Assembly (NCBI RefSeq): GCF_008831285.2
Contig: NC_045144.1
Span: forward strand, 21,903,716 to 21,967,715
Direction: 5' to 3'
From: Nymphaea colorata
Taxonomy: Eukaryota; Streptophyta; Magnoliopsida; Nymphaeales; Nymphaeaceae
Length of the DNA stretch: 64,000 nucleotides
Of this stretch, positions 9,787 to 22,054 are shown one piece after another; position 1 is the stretch's first letter, and every line of letters starts with the position of its first letter. Made by a program: the position numbers and the translations under genes. The notes under the pieces are model-generated. The model saw only the letters and a list, made by a program, of their open reading frames with translations. It made no database searches and was not told the DNA's origin.

Positions 9787-10841
9787 AACATTCTTCAGAA
9801 GGTCCTTATCAGATGGCAATATTCTCTGTGAAGAAACACCTTTATACCCTGCCAAGCGTGTTGGTGTTAAGAAGCATGTATATTCTAATTTGGCTTTGTA
9901 TGAAAGAAATGTACAAAAAGAATCTGGCAAGGGTCTATCTGATTTCACTCCGGAAATGACAAGTGATGGTGAAGTTTCCGGCTCCAGGTTCATTAAACTT
10001 TATTTCCCGGCTTTCATTACTTTCTATGGACTATGCAATATATATTTTCTGGTGGAGCTACCTCTTATAAGTTCATGTTTCATACCATGGCTCATGATTC
10101 CATCAAGTTGACTAGGATCTGTGCTACATGGTTGAGTTTCCTCCTCTAGCTGCATTGATACAACTTGCAATTTATAAGGAATAAGGAAATGAATGAGGAA
10201 GGAATCTGCTGGCCCATTCATTTTTTTTCTTCTGATAGAGAGAGAAACTTGATATCTCAGGTTCCTTCTCCTATTGTCCTATTTACAGAAGTGATGAGGG
10301 AGCCTGATGTCAGGGTTCTTCGTTCTCACTGCTTGAGTTGGTTTCTGGAACAGTGACAATGAGGGGAAAGCATGCCACATAAGGCTCACTTTTTTTCTGA
10401 TAAAAAGTAACTGAAAAAAAACAAACTGAGAGGAGGGCCTGTCATAGCATGCAGCTTTTCTTTTTTCTTTTTCCCTTTGTCTTCCTTATGAAGTTAAAAA
10501 GGAAAAGGAAGAGGACTCATATATATATATATATATATATAATATCTTTAGTCAAATATGGATGTTTTAAGTTCCTAATAATATTTAATTTCTTTGTTAT
10601 TTTCTACAAATTTGACACGATAGACCATTTCTTATGGTTCATTTGCTGAGTATAAAACTGGACCATGTTTTTTAATGAAAGCTCCGACTTTTTTGAGGTT
10701 AACATTTAATTTTAGGCTAGCTTTCAAATTGTTAGAGCGTATGTCTGTAATCAGGTAATTTGAGCTAAGTTACTTGAACTCTTCAAAAGAGTAGCCACAT
10801 CCCAGTTATGTCTGGGTGAAGGTGCTGCATGGAACAATCGT

Positions 10842-10891
<50 letters not shown>

Positions 10892-11303
10892 CACATATAT
10901 CGTGTACAAGTATTATACGGTGATGAATTTCTTGGGTATAATATGGAAATGTTGTATTTCTCTGAAAAATCTCAGCAATTTTATAAAAAGTTTAAAACAT
11001 TTAATAAATCCTGAAAATTATAAAAAAATAAAAGTTAATAAAAAATACGAAAAAATGCATATAATACACATTTTTTCACGTTTTTTATTTTTTAGTTTTT
11101 TTTAAAAAGACGTGTCTAATTGCCATTTGAAGCAAACGGATGGTTGAGAGAAAAACAAGGAGAAAAATGTGTAGACTAATATTAGATGATGAAAATTCCC
11201 ATCACCTTTTTCTCTTTTTTTTTTTCTTAACCGTTCATCATGTTGGATTGGACAGCCTTGATTAGATTACTGGTGACTCTGAAAAGCCAAAGTCACCATT
11301 CAA

Positions 11304-11395
<92 letters not shown>

Positions 11396-13697
11396 CATTG
11401 TGTGTGTGCATGTATGCATGTTACACACAAAAATGTGGAAAACAAATTGTTTAAAAGTTAAGGTCAAAATTTAAGATGCCATGTGGTGCACTATGCCACG
11501 TGTACTTGCCAAATACGTTCTTTGTATTATTTTATGTCAAGTAGTATTCTATGTTATTGTTAAAAGTATCCCATTTCCTATTTTGCCAGTAGATTCGTGG
11601 CAACGGCGGCATGCAGACAACTCTTTCCAGATGCAAATAGAGATTCTTACTTTAACAGCGCTGTAAGTGAGCACAGCCCTGGGAGCATTCTAAGCAGCTC
11701 AAATTTCGTAGGCATTGATTGGTTGTCATCATCTGGTAACTCTTGTGAGGATGAAACTTATGAAGGGCAAGTATCTGTTCATACTGTTAGAATTATCTTT
11801 GTAGTGTTGAGCTGATATTCATGAGGAACCCTTAGAATTACTTTCTTCTATTACATTCTTTCTCATTTTTTGTTCTCTTTCTTTGCACATTGTTATTGGT
11901 GTAAAGAATCAAATGTTTCTGATGAAGAATTAGTATACAATTAAATTATTTCTGTTGCCCAAACCAAACTTTGTTGCATGGATAGTTACACACACACACA
12001 CAAATACATATATTTGGAGTAGCATAGCATGCCTCATCCTCTTATCATCTTTTCCCAATGGCTCTGCATTGCCAGTTTATCATTTTCTTCAGTAAAGCAT
12101 CTTTTGTTTATTTGATCAGAACTATTAGCCATTTCTTCTTGGAATTTTTTTATTAAGCTGCAAGTATTGTCCATTGAAGTTCTAATATTTTATTAATCTG
12201 CTGTCCTAGCTGGCCATTGATGCATCTAACTCTACTTGAGTTTTTTTTGTTTATTCATATTTGTCAGAGGTGTAAACCTGTTACAACTCCATGTCTGTTG
12301 GTCTACAGTAGTACCAAATTAATTTGATAATTGCACGTGAAGTTTTTGGCCCAGCATAAGCTTTAGGATCTATTGAATTGATTATAGGACAGCAAACAAC
12401 TGACAATCCACCTATTTGTTCTGGTGCAGCAAGTACAAATTTTTAAGCATTATTTATTTTAGGTGAACATTGGATTACTCTTATGACGTTCCAAGTCTTG
12501 GATCCAACCCACTGATTCCTGTCTTAGCCTTCGCATGTTCATGGTTTATCGTTCTAGCAAAGGGTGTTCTCTAAGTCTTGCTTATAATAGGCAGAAGGTA
12601 GTTCCATACAAAGAAAAGTCTCTAGCTTCAAGATTGTACGTTTAGTTTGAATGAGACAATACGAACCTGGATCAAGGGAAACTAATCTGTAACTCATTCA
12701 ACCTGATACATCAAGCTCACTGTTAGGTTCAAATTGTCAAGGTACTTCCCATAACAGTGATGAGTTGCACCATGTTGGTATGGGCATTCTAATCATTTTC
12801 TCGTGTACAGACTTTAGGAGAACTACTCAGTGTAACTAGGTGTGTGACCTCAAGCTTTAGTTTGCTTATATTGTGTGAGTCAGCTTCTATTTCTTGAGTC
12901 CTTGTTCGACCAACAAATTTTCAAGGTTCTACTAGGCGATGTTTGGTTGCATCCCCACTCAACCAGAAAAAGGGGATGACATGTTAGAGAGAGTGATACA
13001 TTTCTCAGGTCTCTTTTAGCAGAATAGGTAAGTGCATTCAAGCAGTTGTTCAGCAAAGGAATGTCCTTCAAGTTGCCTTCACATTTATGTGGGACTTATG
13101 TCAGCCACATTTTGCTACCGTAGGTGGTCCTGTGCTTAAAGATGATTTAAGTTTTTGCATAATCAATAGCTTGCCTATTATGAGTCTTCCTCTTCTCTTA
13201 ATTTCTGGGGTACTTGAGTTATGAAATATACAATTTGGCTGCCCTGGCTGCAGATCTGCACTCACCAATTCCCCTGTTGCTGGCCAATCATTGGAGAATG
13301 TGATAACCGGTGTCCCTGCTGAAACGATATCCCAAAGTGAGCAGGGAGGAAGCATGAAGGTCAGTGTTGGCCTCCATGTCAGAAAATCTGTTGAATGGCA
13401 GTTTGGTTTATCATGCCTTCTTCAAACCTCCAGCTCTCTCATCAATTTTTATCTGATTATTCTTGTCTTTCATGATCATAATTAATGGGAACAATTGGAA
13501 TTCCTACCAGACCTATTTAGTTTGTTGAGGTTTTCTCTGAGTGATCTCATGAGGTGATTTGGTTGCCATTGTTGCAGGAAGAAGATGCGACAGTGATAGA
13601 GCAAGCTTTGCAGGACAGATCTTCCAATATACACGAGTTGTCAGATAGTTTCGTGCAATGGGTTATCCATGGAGAGACCCTGTGTAACTGTACATAG
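9787..13697 (+). CDS. Unrecognised plant gene, four visible exons (3' part)
   Basis: Four exons splice in one open frame: 9787-9987, 11590-11766, 13254-13359 and 13578-13697 (TAG stop). Acceptors are CTCTTGCAG, TTTTGCCAG, GGCTGCAG and GTTGCAG. Donors are AG|GTTCAT, GG|GCAAGT and AAG|GTCAGT. Phases agree at every junction and give about 200 residues. The second junction works only with a GC-AG intron; the nearby GT donor leads to a stop. The first exon starts in mid-codon, so upstream exons are missing and were not found. Visible text includes RRSLSDGNILCEE, then an SSS/EDE-rich segment (SSSNFVGIDWLSSSGN), and the end FVQWVIHGETLCNCT. I see no catalytic motif, membrane segment or known domain, and I do not recognise the family. 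Introns hold microsatellites and MITE fragments. It could be a serine-rich regulatory protein, but that is only a guess from composition. Confidence 0.65.
10515..11392. repeat. Microsatellites and MITE ends inside intron 1
   Basis: AT runs lie at about 10518-10541 and 10844-10887, a TC run at 11310-11348 and a TA run at 11349-11392. At 10887, directly after the AT run, the text ATTGTCACATATATCG matches the terminus of the ATTGTCAC element family seen elsewhere in this window. At 11245-11300 is a single end of the foldback family (GATTAGATTACTGGTGACT, then AAAGTCACCATTC) facing the TC/TA run. Confidence 0.7.
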
Positions 13698-14885
13698 TCC
13701 TGACCATTTTCCTGGAATATCTTGTTTTTCATTTTCCCTGACCCATAAGATGCAAAATGGAGATAGGGTTTTGCACTTCAGGAAAATAAACAGATAAAGG
13801 AACAGAGTCAAAGGCACCTCTAGCAGACTAACGTTTGCCAGCACCAGCATTCTTTTCAAGATATCCTTGGTGGACATGCTATTGGATCAGTGAAAATACA
13901 TGACCGAATTCAACATACGTCTGAGGGCTAAATAGTCATGACATTCTTTGGATCCCCTTGTCCTTCTTGGACTTAGAGCCTCAAATGGGGTAGATGATTT
14001 AGTGTTTCCTGTACATATTGTGCTCCATATTGGTTGTCATTGGACTCCAATGTCACAATAATCAAGATGAAATCTTTCCTGTTCATATGTGGCATGTAAA
14101 TATCGTTTTGAAATTGCATATGTTTAAGCATTTGGAATTACCATTAGTGAGTTGAAAATTCATCAGCATTGTCCGGACATGATAGCATTATGGGAAACTG
14201 AGGTCTAGAGGGTTGATTGCTAGTCTTCAGTCTGGAGGGGTGCAAGCTTCTCTTCCAAGCCTGACAGCGATTATTGGTGTTCCTTTGGATTCTAAGGGCG
14301 CTTTTGATTTTCAGTATCAAAATTTCATTTGAAAATGTTTCATTCCAGTTCCATCCAATTTTGATTTCCACTTGTGTTTGATAACTTGGAGCTTTGTTTT
14401 TAGAACTAAAAAAATGTCTTGTTTGATTGAAATGGAATTAAAATTTTGGAATTGGCAGACTGTTAGATTCACATATACTGCTGCAAACCTTCTAACCTAA
14501 AGCACAATTCAATCAATTTCAAAATCCAACAAAAAAAAAACAGTTGGGATAAAAAATAATTATAAAAATAATATGGAAACACTATGTTGGTGGCTTGAGA
14601 CTGAAAATTCACTTAGCAGTTCTGTAAGTTACAATCTCATAAAAATTTTAAAAATGATCAAATATACAAAATCAGTATAAAAAATACTTGATAACAACCA
14701 ATAAATAAATATTATTCAATTGTACAAAAAAATAACAAACTAGTTGGGTGTTTTCTAGCCTAGGATTAATGCATTCTTAACAATTTTCAGCTCTTCAACT
14801 ATGATGAAAGCCAGGATGACCTTGCGACAAAGGAAGCAAATTTAAGATGAAAAACAATAACGACATACTGTCCATGATACACATA
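13698..14885. other. 3' flank and intergenic region, nothing recognised
   Basis: This begins with the 3' untranslated region of the gene ending at 13697. No further exon, RNA gene or transposon terminus was recognised. Several A-rich runs are present around 14525 and 14570. Confidence 0.4.
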
Positions 14886-15017
14886 TTATAAACCTAGGAA
14901 GAAAGGCATGTATCCATCTAGAACATTAACTGACAAAACTCCACCATAAGCTCTATTGATAGTCTTCTTCCTTACTAATCTAGGTCTCCTGTACTCAGCA
15001 GGTCTCCGGCAATCAAA
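14886..15017 (-). pseudogene. RPL34: Ribosomal protein eL34 (RPL34) gene fragment
   Basis: Minus-strand translation from 15017 reads FDCRRPAEYRRPRLVRKK, then TINRAYGGVLS. This matches the well-conserved centre of eukaryotic 60S protein eL34 (LRPAEYKRSRL..., then NRAYGGVLS). It is preceded by an acceptor-like ATTTTGCAG, so it looks like an exon relic. After GGVLS the frame continues with unrelated residues to a stop at 14886, and the conserved start and the C-terminal helix are not nearby. Only about 30 residues of the roughly 120 are present, so it is a fragment or pseudogene rather than a working gene. eL34 is a structural protein of the large ribosomal subunit. Confidence 0.65.
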
Positions 15018-15685
15018 CTGCAAAATGGTCAAAGAAGTTTGTATAAATGAAAGTAAAAAAAAACACTTCAGCAGCTCTTGGGAAACAATTGATGCATTCA
15101 CTTCATAATGCATGATTCTTGTCTACCGGTAGGAACGTGCTAAAAAAAGATAGCATATCATACATATTAGAATTGATTCTTGGAGAACATGACCTACAGA
15201 ACACGTTTATTGATAGTGGGAACCTAGTGCAGCTGTCCCAGCTTAGAAAAATAGGAAGCTAGCTAGAAGAGTCTATATTACAATCTATATTACCACCAGA
15301 TAAATCAAACTACATGGACAAAATAAAGAATATTCAAACGTTAAAACAGTACAGCCAAATGTGAGTTGAAAAGCATCTAAAACATGACCTACTAGAAGCA
15401 GAAACCTTTATAAGCAACCAAGTTTTTTAGCAGATCCACAAGGCACAGTTGTGCTATTTTGTATGAGGCACTTGGCATAACTAACAAGGTTTGCACAAAG
15501 CCCTGCTATGACTAGCAAATTGATGAGAGAAAAAGTTCTAGTATGACTAGGAAACTGCATCAAAAGAAAGGAATATGACAGTAGAACAGAACATAAATGT
15601 TTTCTACAGCATAAATCAAGACACTATGGCAGTAACCATGGTTGCAGTAACAAACTGATGAATCTTCAAACTGCATGTCCCATAA
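15018..15685. other. Non-coding stretch before Gypsy-A
   Basis: AT-rich sequence without exon or repeat signatures that I can identify. The 5' LTR, primer-binding site and gag expected upstream of the Gypsy-A protease are not present here, so the element is truncated on its left side. Confidence 0.4.
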
Positions 15686-16321
15686 ATGAATTGCACAATT
15701 GTCTACAACTTAATGATAATTGAAAATGAAACCTTGCTTTCTTCCTTTGGTGCCCATGTTAAAGATTGGATAAAATGCAATGTAGATTCTCACATTGCTA
15801 GATTGTTATTTGATGCAGAGGCGACTCATTCTTTCATATCTAGTCGATTTGCCACTTCACTAGATGTGTCGACTAAGATGATATTGTATGTCTTAAAAAT
15901 AGTCGGCCCTATGCATGCTCAAGATTTGTGTAGCTAGTATCTACTTGATGTGGATATAGTGATCCATCAACATTATTTGCCTGTATAGTTGGTGATCATA
16001 AGTCTCACTTGGTTTGATGTTATTCTGGGCATGGATTGGCTATATATACATTATGTCAATATAGATTGTAGAAAGAACCAGATACCGTTGTTGACTCATG
16101 AGATGCAGTTAGTGGAATTTCATGCTCGAAAAGCCAGTGGAACTAGTAAGATAATTGTGTCAACACTAAAGACTAAAAGATTGCTAGGAAAAAGAAGTGG
16201 TGCATTCTTGATCAACGTGTTGACTAGTGAGACTAAGCTAGTGAAGCTAGAGGATGTAGCCATTGTAAATGAGTACCCCAAAGTGTTTCTTGAAGAGTTA
16301 ACTAGTTTGCCTCTAACATGA
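15686..16321 (+). pseudogene. Gypsy-A protease and linker to reverse transcriptase
   Basis: RLLFDAEATHSFISSRFA (about 15810) is the aspartic protease region with the catalytic DSGA/DAGA changed to DAEA. Gypsy-B keeps LFDAGATHSFI at the same place. It is followed after a stop by SLTWFDVILGMDWL and by DCRKNQI, then a spacer reaching the start of reverse transcriptase. Stops at 15935-15937 and 16319-16321 break the frame. The mutated active-site glycine alone would inactivate the enzyme. Confidence 0.85.
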
Positions 16322-17124
16322 AAAGTTGTATTTAAGATAGAGATTTTACCAAGGACAGCCCTCATTTCTAAGGCACTATACTGTATGGCATCAGCAAACT
16401 AGAAGAATTGAACAAGCAACTACATGAGCTGTCAGATAAGGGTTTCATTCGACCTAGCATATCACTTTAGGGAGCACCCGTGTTGTTTGTTAAGAAGAAG
16501 AATGGAATGATGTGCTTATGCATTGATTACAGCATTTTTAATCAAGTCACTATCAAGAATAAGTATCTGCTTTCTAGAATTGCAGACTTGTTCAATAAGC
16601 TCATGAATGCAAAGATGTTCTTCAAGATTGATCTAAAGACAGGTTATCACCGGCTTTTGATACAAGAGGAAGATGTTGCTAAGACTGTCTTTCAAACTAG
16701 ATATAGGCACTATGAATGTAGGGTCACACTTTTTGGGTTGACCAATGCACCTGCAACATTTATGGACCTCATGAATTGGTTTTTCAAGACTACTTGGACC
16801 AATTTGTTATTGCATTTGAAGATGATATTTTGGTATATTCAGATAGTGAGACAAAGCACAAAGATCACCTAAAGAGTGTGTTGGGGATTTTGTGCAAACA
16901 TAAGTTATATGTCAAGTACTTAAAATGCAAATTTTAACAAGAGAAGGTTAACTTTGTTGGTCATCTGATATCGAATGATAGAGTTTCTATAGACCCTACT
17001 AAGGTCTTGGTAGTACATGACTGGAGGATGCCATGCAGCATAACTGAGGTTAAAAGTTTCTTGGGAGTAGCAGGTTACAAAAACAGATTTATAAAAAACT
17101 TTTCAAAAATAGCTAAGCCTATGA
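16322..17124 (+). pseudogene. Gypsy-A reverse transcriptase, frameshifted
   Basis: Recognisable blocks include [16 protein letters not shown], then [15 protein letters not shown] and [15 protein letters not shown]. The catalytic Y.DD box is present only after a frame change, as [11 protein letters not shown] near 16815. Further conserved text follows (VNFVGHLIS and VKSFLGVAGY) up to KPMTK at 17124, where the solo LTR begins. Frameshifts near 16790 and a stop in KCKF*QEK make it inactive. It would have copied element RNA into DNA. Confidence 0.85.
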
Positions 17125-17129
17125 CTAAG

Positions 17130-20106
17130 TGTCACACCCCAATACTTTGACTCCCAAATAATTTTTTTTTTGTTAAAACATAAAACGTTGAGGTGCGATG
17201 ACACAACAATTTAAAAGGGAATGAGTTATGCAAGTTAAAGACAATGAAGCAAACTTTCCATTAGATAATAAATTCAGTTCATACAAAATTCAGTTCATAT
17301 TTCTCAACAAAACGTATGACAAAAATGTCACAAATTACAACATTGATGTCTAACAAAAACAAGACATCAATAAGACCAAAACATGATAAGTCGACACAAC
17401 AATAGACCCAAAATCTTCCCAATAAGATGTGAGTAGAGCCATTTAATCAACATGTTGTCTCGGGTCTACCAAAACCTAAAAAAAAAACAACAGAAGGCTT
17501 AGTCTTCGTAGTATGGCAACAAGCCAGGTAAATCTCTAACCCTCTTAGGTAAGGGCTCAAATCTAGAATATAACAATTACGAAAGCAAACCACTATCATG
17601 CTGTGATGGGGCATGCAGTCACATGATTTGTCATGGAAAACCCTTCACATATACCACGGCATCACATATACCACGGCATGTAAAGGAATCTCAATGCCCA
17701 TACCACGGCTGCTGCGAAAGAACAATCATTCCTGAATGTGTGAATTTCAAGAAGAGTTGCTCAGCCTTTCCTTAGGACACCCAGTTTGGGAAGGCGGGAG
17801 CCCAATGCTCCAAGCACATTACACAATGGTGCCCTAGGGTCTTGCAGTGCCTGCGCTCCGAGCAGACGAAACCAGTGGCAAAGGCAGGACATCTCCCAAA
17901 CACATTGCTACAACTCACTGGCCTCTCATCTCTTATTTTTTCTTACTTATCATTATGATAGCACATTCACAAAATGACCGGCTAGCTCATGAGGTTGGTT
18001 CACTTCGCGAGTGCACCCATATCTCTAATTGCCTCCACACGAGGGCTACACATATAGTTAACATTCTTAGCTAGCCGTCATAACATTACGGGTACAACTA
18101 CACTTCAATTTCATTCATTTGCATTCATGCCCACGACAATGCATGTACAATATATCACGACATTTACATTAGTCACACACATCAATTACATCTTTCAAAA
18201 CTTAGCCAAACCACAAAGAGTAGTCTCTATATGTGACTAGCTTGTAGCTGTCCTAGGCAATTATCATTCTGAGATGCTTTCTAATGCACAATTGGGGTCG
18301 AGAAGATACCTGACTCGATACCCCACATCATCTGTCCTAAGTAGTTATTGTTGCTAGCAAGCAAATGCAATTGTGTAGTAATTTTAAAACAAAACTAATC
18401 ACATAAGCATTCAAGTCTCATGCATACATTCATTCAATCACATCACAATCATAGGATCCAACGATCCTGGAAACACACATTCAAAAGTTGGCCCTAGGCA
18501 AGGATTTGTCTGGAATGCCACCATGCCTGTCGCATGTTGACAAAACACCCTAAATGTCTCGAGCTTCAATTCTTGTTGCTCAAGGTCTACTCTACGTGCC
18601 TAGTGTACCTGCAAACATAAGCAAGTAATAAGGTTTGTACTTGCTTCACTTTTACATTCTATACAAGTATGAAACATAATCACTGAGGCAAAGGTCATCG
18701 CCTCACGAGGGTGTCGACGGGTAATATCGACCCAAAGCCCTCCAATTGGCCTCTTCCCGACTCTTTGAGGTTGTGACCAAGCGTCTAAACTCAAAGCCTC
18801 GATCAATCTATCACTAATACATTTCTCACTTGATTTTTTTAGTTAAGACATCTTTCTAATAATTACACCCAACTTACGTACTCTTTCCCAACCAACACAT
18901 AATACATACATCGACAATACCATGCGCCACGTGTTCGCAATAACGGTTCTAAGCCTTCCCCACAATATCAAAATCTCTACCATGCTTTCCAATTGCTTTG
19001 AATATTAACTCATCATACTAAAAAGATCATTTGTAGACATGGATCAGCGCCCCTCCAAAATAGTCCTAGACCTTCCCCAAAAAAGCAAAGTCGCTAGCAT
19101 GCATTCTAAATCATCAAATCTTAAGTCTAGCATGCTCAATCAATAATTATATATGCGCTAACATAAATTATTTAACAATTTAGACTTGATTAGGCCTTGC
19201 TCACCCCAACCTTAGAGTCCAAACTGTTATAGTGTTCCCGACAGCCGCCTCAAATGTTCGACTAGGCACCAATGTCGCCACCAATGCCTTCAATTCACTG
19301 TTATAAGGGGGGAAAATGCGTCCCCAAGCTGCAATCCAATCCCACAGCCACGAAAGAGTGAAAATCAATGAAAATGGAGTTTAAGAGAGGGGTCTATCGT
19401 TAGAAGGGGTCCACGGTAGTTGTGAGGGACGCTGAAGACGAGTGAGAGAGAGGACACAAGTGGATGGGAGTGGAAGAGAGGCAACACATGTAGGGAGACA
19501 GTGAGAGAGGGGAAACTAAGGGTTCGAGCGAGAGAGAAAAGGGCAGGTGCGAGAGAAAGAGAGCATGCAGAGAGGGAGAGTGCGGGTAGAGAGAACGTGG
19601 GCAGAGAGAGGGTGCTGACAGAGAGGGGAGACTGAGAGAGGGAGTTCAGACAGAGGGGAGAGACAAAAGAGTGGCAGAGGGAAAAATGCAGGAGAGAGGG
19701 CGTGCGAGGAAGGAGATGAGAGAGTTTGGGTGGAGGGGGGAGCGTGAGGGAGAGAGAGTGGAGGAAACAAGAGAGACAGGAGGAGAGCTCGAGCAGTGAG
19801 AGAGTGTGGGCAAAGGGAGAGCAAAGGTGAGGGGGAAGAAGAGGAAAGAAGAGACAGAGAGAGAGAGAGACCGACGGGCTTACCTACGCACCGCCGCTGC
19901 CACCACCGTCTTCACATTCATCGACACTGTTCCTTCCGCCTCCAGCTTCACTGTGACATCCTCCCACCGATAAAACGAGAGAACGAAGAAGAGGGAGACG
20001 TTGAGGAAGGCACTGGAGAAGAGCCCTCGCATCGAGCTCTCACACAGGTGGGTTCGGGTCCGGGTCTGGACCCGATCCAACCCACCTGCAAAAGTCTAGC
20101 GTTACA
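17130..20106 (-). mobile_element. Giant Gypsy solo LTR (2,977 bp) inserted in Gypsy-A pol
   Basis: It starts TGTCACACCCC and ends TAGCGTTACA. The 5-bp target duplication CTAAG is perfect (17125-17129 and 20107-20111). Excising it and one CTAAG rejoins the Gypsy-A pol coding sequence (KPMTK to [15 protein letters not shown]). The Gypsy-A 3' LTR reads TGTAATG...TATGACA on the plus strand, so this copy is in minus orientation. No internal retroelement region lies between its ends. The open frames inside it (for example 17786-17977, and 19516-20110 in the GA-rich part) are not genes. Confidence 0.93.
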
Positions 20107-20114
20107 CTAAGTTA

Positions 20115-20645
20115 TTAAGAAAAGGAGTGAAGTTCGTTTGGAATGAGGAGTACGAGAAGAGTCTCCAAACTTTGAAGGACAAACTTATCACCACACTTTT
20201 CTTAATGCATCCATCTGGTAATTTTGGATTTGTGGTATATAGCGATGCATCGGGAATCATTTATGACTATGTATTGATGCAACATGGGCATATGATAGCT
20301 TATGCATCTAGACAGTTGAAGACTCATGAGAAACATTATCCTGCTCATGATTTGAAATTGGGAGTGGTAGTATTCACACTGAAGATATAGAGACACTATC
20401 TTTATGGGGCCGTGTTTGAGGTGTTTACGGACCACAAGTCATTGAAGTACATATTCTCTCAAAAAGATTTCAATCTGAAGCAAAGAAGATGGATTGAGTA
20501 TTTAATGGATTATGATTTCAAAATATCATATCATCAGAAAAAAGAGAATGTGGTGATCGATGCTTTGAGCAAACATGAAGAGGCAAAGATATGTAGTGTG
20601 ATTAATCACTCTTCGACATTGTTGCAAGATGTGATAGCATGGTAA
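20115..20645 (+). pseudogene. Gypsy-A RNase H domain
   Basis: The frame resumes after the solo LTR with [18 protein letters not shown], then [17 protein letters not shown] (first catalytic Asp), [19 protein letters not shown], and [17 protein letters not shown]. It ends with [18 protein letters not shown], the usual RNase H tail. A TAG in ALKIW-type text (LKI*RHYLYG, 20388-20390) is the only stop, replacing Trp. This domain removes RNA from the RNA:DNA hybrid during reverse transcription. Confidence 0.88.
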
Positions 20646-22010
20646 TCTCACTATAACAGTCTTGATATGATATCCATTGTTGGAGGAGCTTATATTGAAG
20701 CAAAAGGAAGAACCTGATTTTGTTAAAAAATGAAAGAAAGTGAGAAGACAAATTCTCTTTCGTATCAGGATGGGGATGGGGATGGTTCTTTGTGGTCTTG
20801 ATAAAGATTGTGGGTCCCTAGAAATGAAAGGGTGAAGCGTTAGTTGCTTATATAAAACAAAATTATTGGTGGCCTAGAATGAATCGCGAAATTACAGAAT
20901 GTGTGGCAAAATACTTAGTTTGCCAGCCGGTCAAACTTGAACATCAGTAGCTATGAGGATTGTTGCAGAGGATAGATATTCTAGTGTAGAAATAAGATGA
21001 CATTATGATGGATTTCATGGTAAGTTTGCCCCACACCATGAAACAACATTTTGTCATATAGGTGATCTTTGATCGACTTACAAAGTTAGCTCATTTTCTG
21101 CCAATCAAAATCAATTAGTCTTTGGAATGTTTCGCAGAGTTGTATATTGATGAGATAGTAAGACAAAATGGGGTACCAAAATTTATTATTGCAAATCAAG
21201 ATCCATATTTTTACTTTTTTAGAGGTAATTACAAAATGCATTGAGTACCAAGCATAAGTTAAGCACAACATTCCACCCCTGAACTGATGGGAATCTGAGA
21301 GGACCATCCATACCTTAGAAGACACGTTACATGCTTGTATTTTAGACTAGAAAGAAGAATGAGATAAACATGTGAAGTTGGTAGAGTTTACATATAATAA
21401 CAGTTACCACTTTAATATTGGCATGACATTTTCTGAAGCTTTATATGGAAGGCCTAACAGATCACCAAATTGTTGGATCAAGGGTTATGGCAAGATCGAA
21501 AACCCTTTGGTATTGTAGCATAACATCGATCAAATACAATTGATAAAGAAGAAGTTATTGACAGCTCAAAGTAGATAGAAGAGTTATGCTGACATTCGAT
21601 GTAGAGAGTTAGCTTTTGAGGTTGGTGAACATGTGTTTTGAAAATTTCATCTATTAAAGGCATTTTTAGATTCAGTGTTAACGAAAAGTTAAGCCCGAAG
21701 TTCAATGGGCATTTTGAAATATTAAAAAAGTACAAATTGACGCTACTACCAAAGTTGGTTCTTGTTTATGACATTTTCCACATCTTGCTTTGAAAGTATA
21801 TGCCAGATCCTACACACATGATTGACGATTTATGATGACTTGACAATGGATGAAAAGCCTATTAGAATCGTGGATAAAAAAAACAAGTACTTCGCACTAA
21901 GAGAATTCCTCCAATAAAAGTGGAATGGCAACACCATGGGTTGAAGGAGAGCACATTGGTGCTTGAAGCTCATATGCAAAAGAAATATCCACACATGTTC
22001 TCACATTGAG
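20646..22010 (+). pseudogene. Gypsy-A integrase and chromodomain-like C-terminus, degenerate
   Basis: Pieces in shifting frames show an integrase: GLDKDCGSLEM (20795), a core stretch with LTKLAHFLPIK (about 21075), LYIDEIVR and VPKFIIANQDP. At 21900-22010 one frame reads LRTKRIPPIKVEWQHHG and ends YPHMFSH with TGA. This matches the C-terminal chromodomain-type segment of plant chromoviruses (VLRTK...WEREDEM...YPHLF). Many stops and indels are present. Chromodomains are thought to direct integration to marked chromatin. Confidence 0.75.
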
Positions 22011-22054
22011 GTATGATCTAAATTTCAACAACAAAATTTTATTTGAGGGTAGGA

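Noticed and set aside
9698-10111. 137-codon frame read straight through 9987
   Set aside because: It contains intron sequence on both sides; splice sites at 9786 and 9987 and phase agreement with the next exon favour the shorter exon.
10829-11461. Frames with Tyr-Ile runs
   Set aside because: Translations of TA and TC microsatellites.
17786-17977. Frame sharing NAPSTLHN with 31929-32168, and similar text on the minus strand at 24524-24811
   Set aside because: Conserved because all three are the same LTR segment. No selection for coding is implied; frames differ in length and are broken.
19516-20110. Arg/Glu-rich and Ser/Leu-rich frames
   Set aside because: GA-rich section of the solo LTR. 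The DPIQPTCK-like end is LTR terminal sequence.
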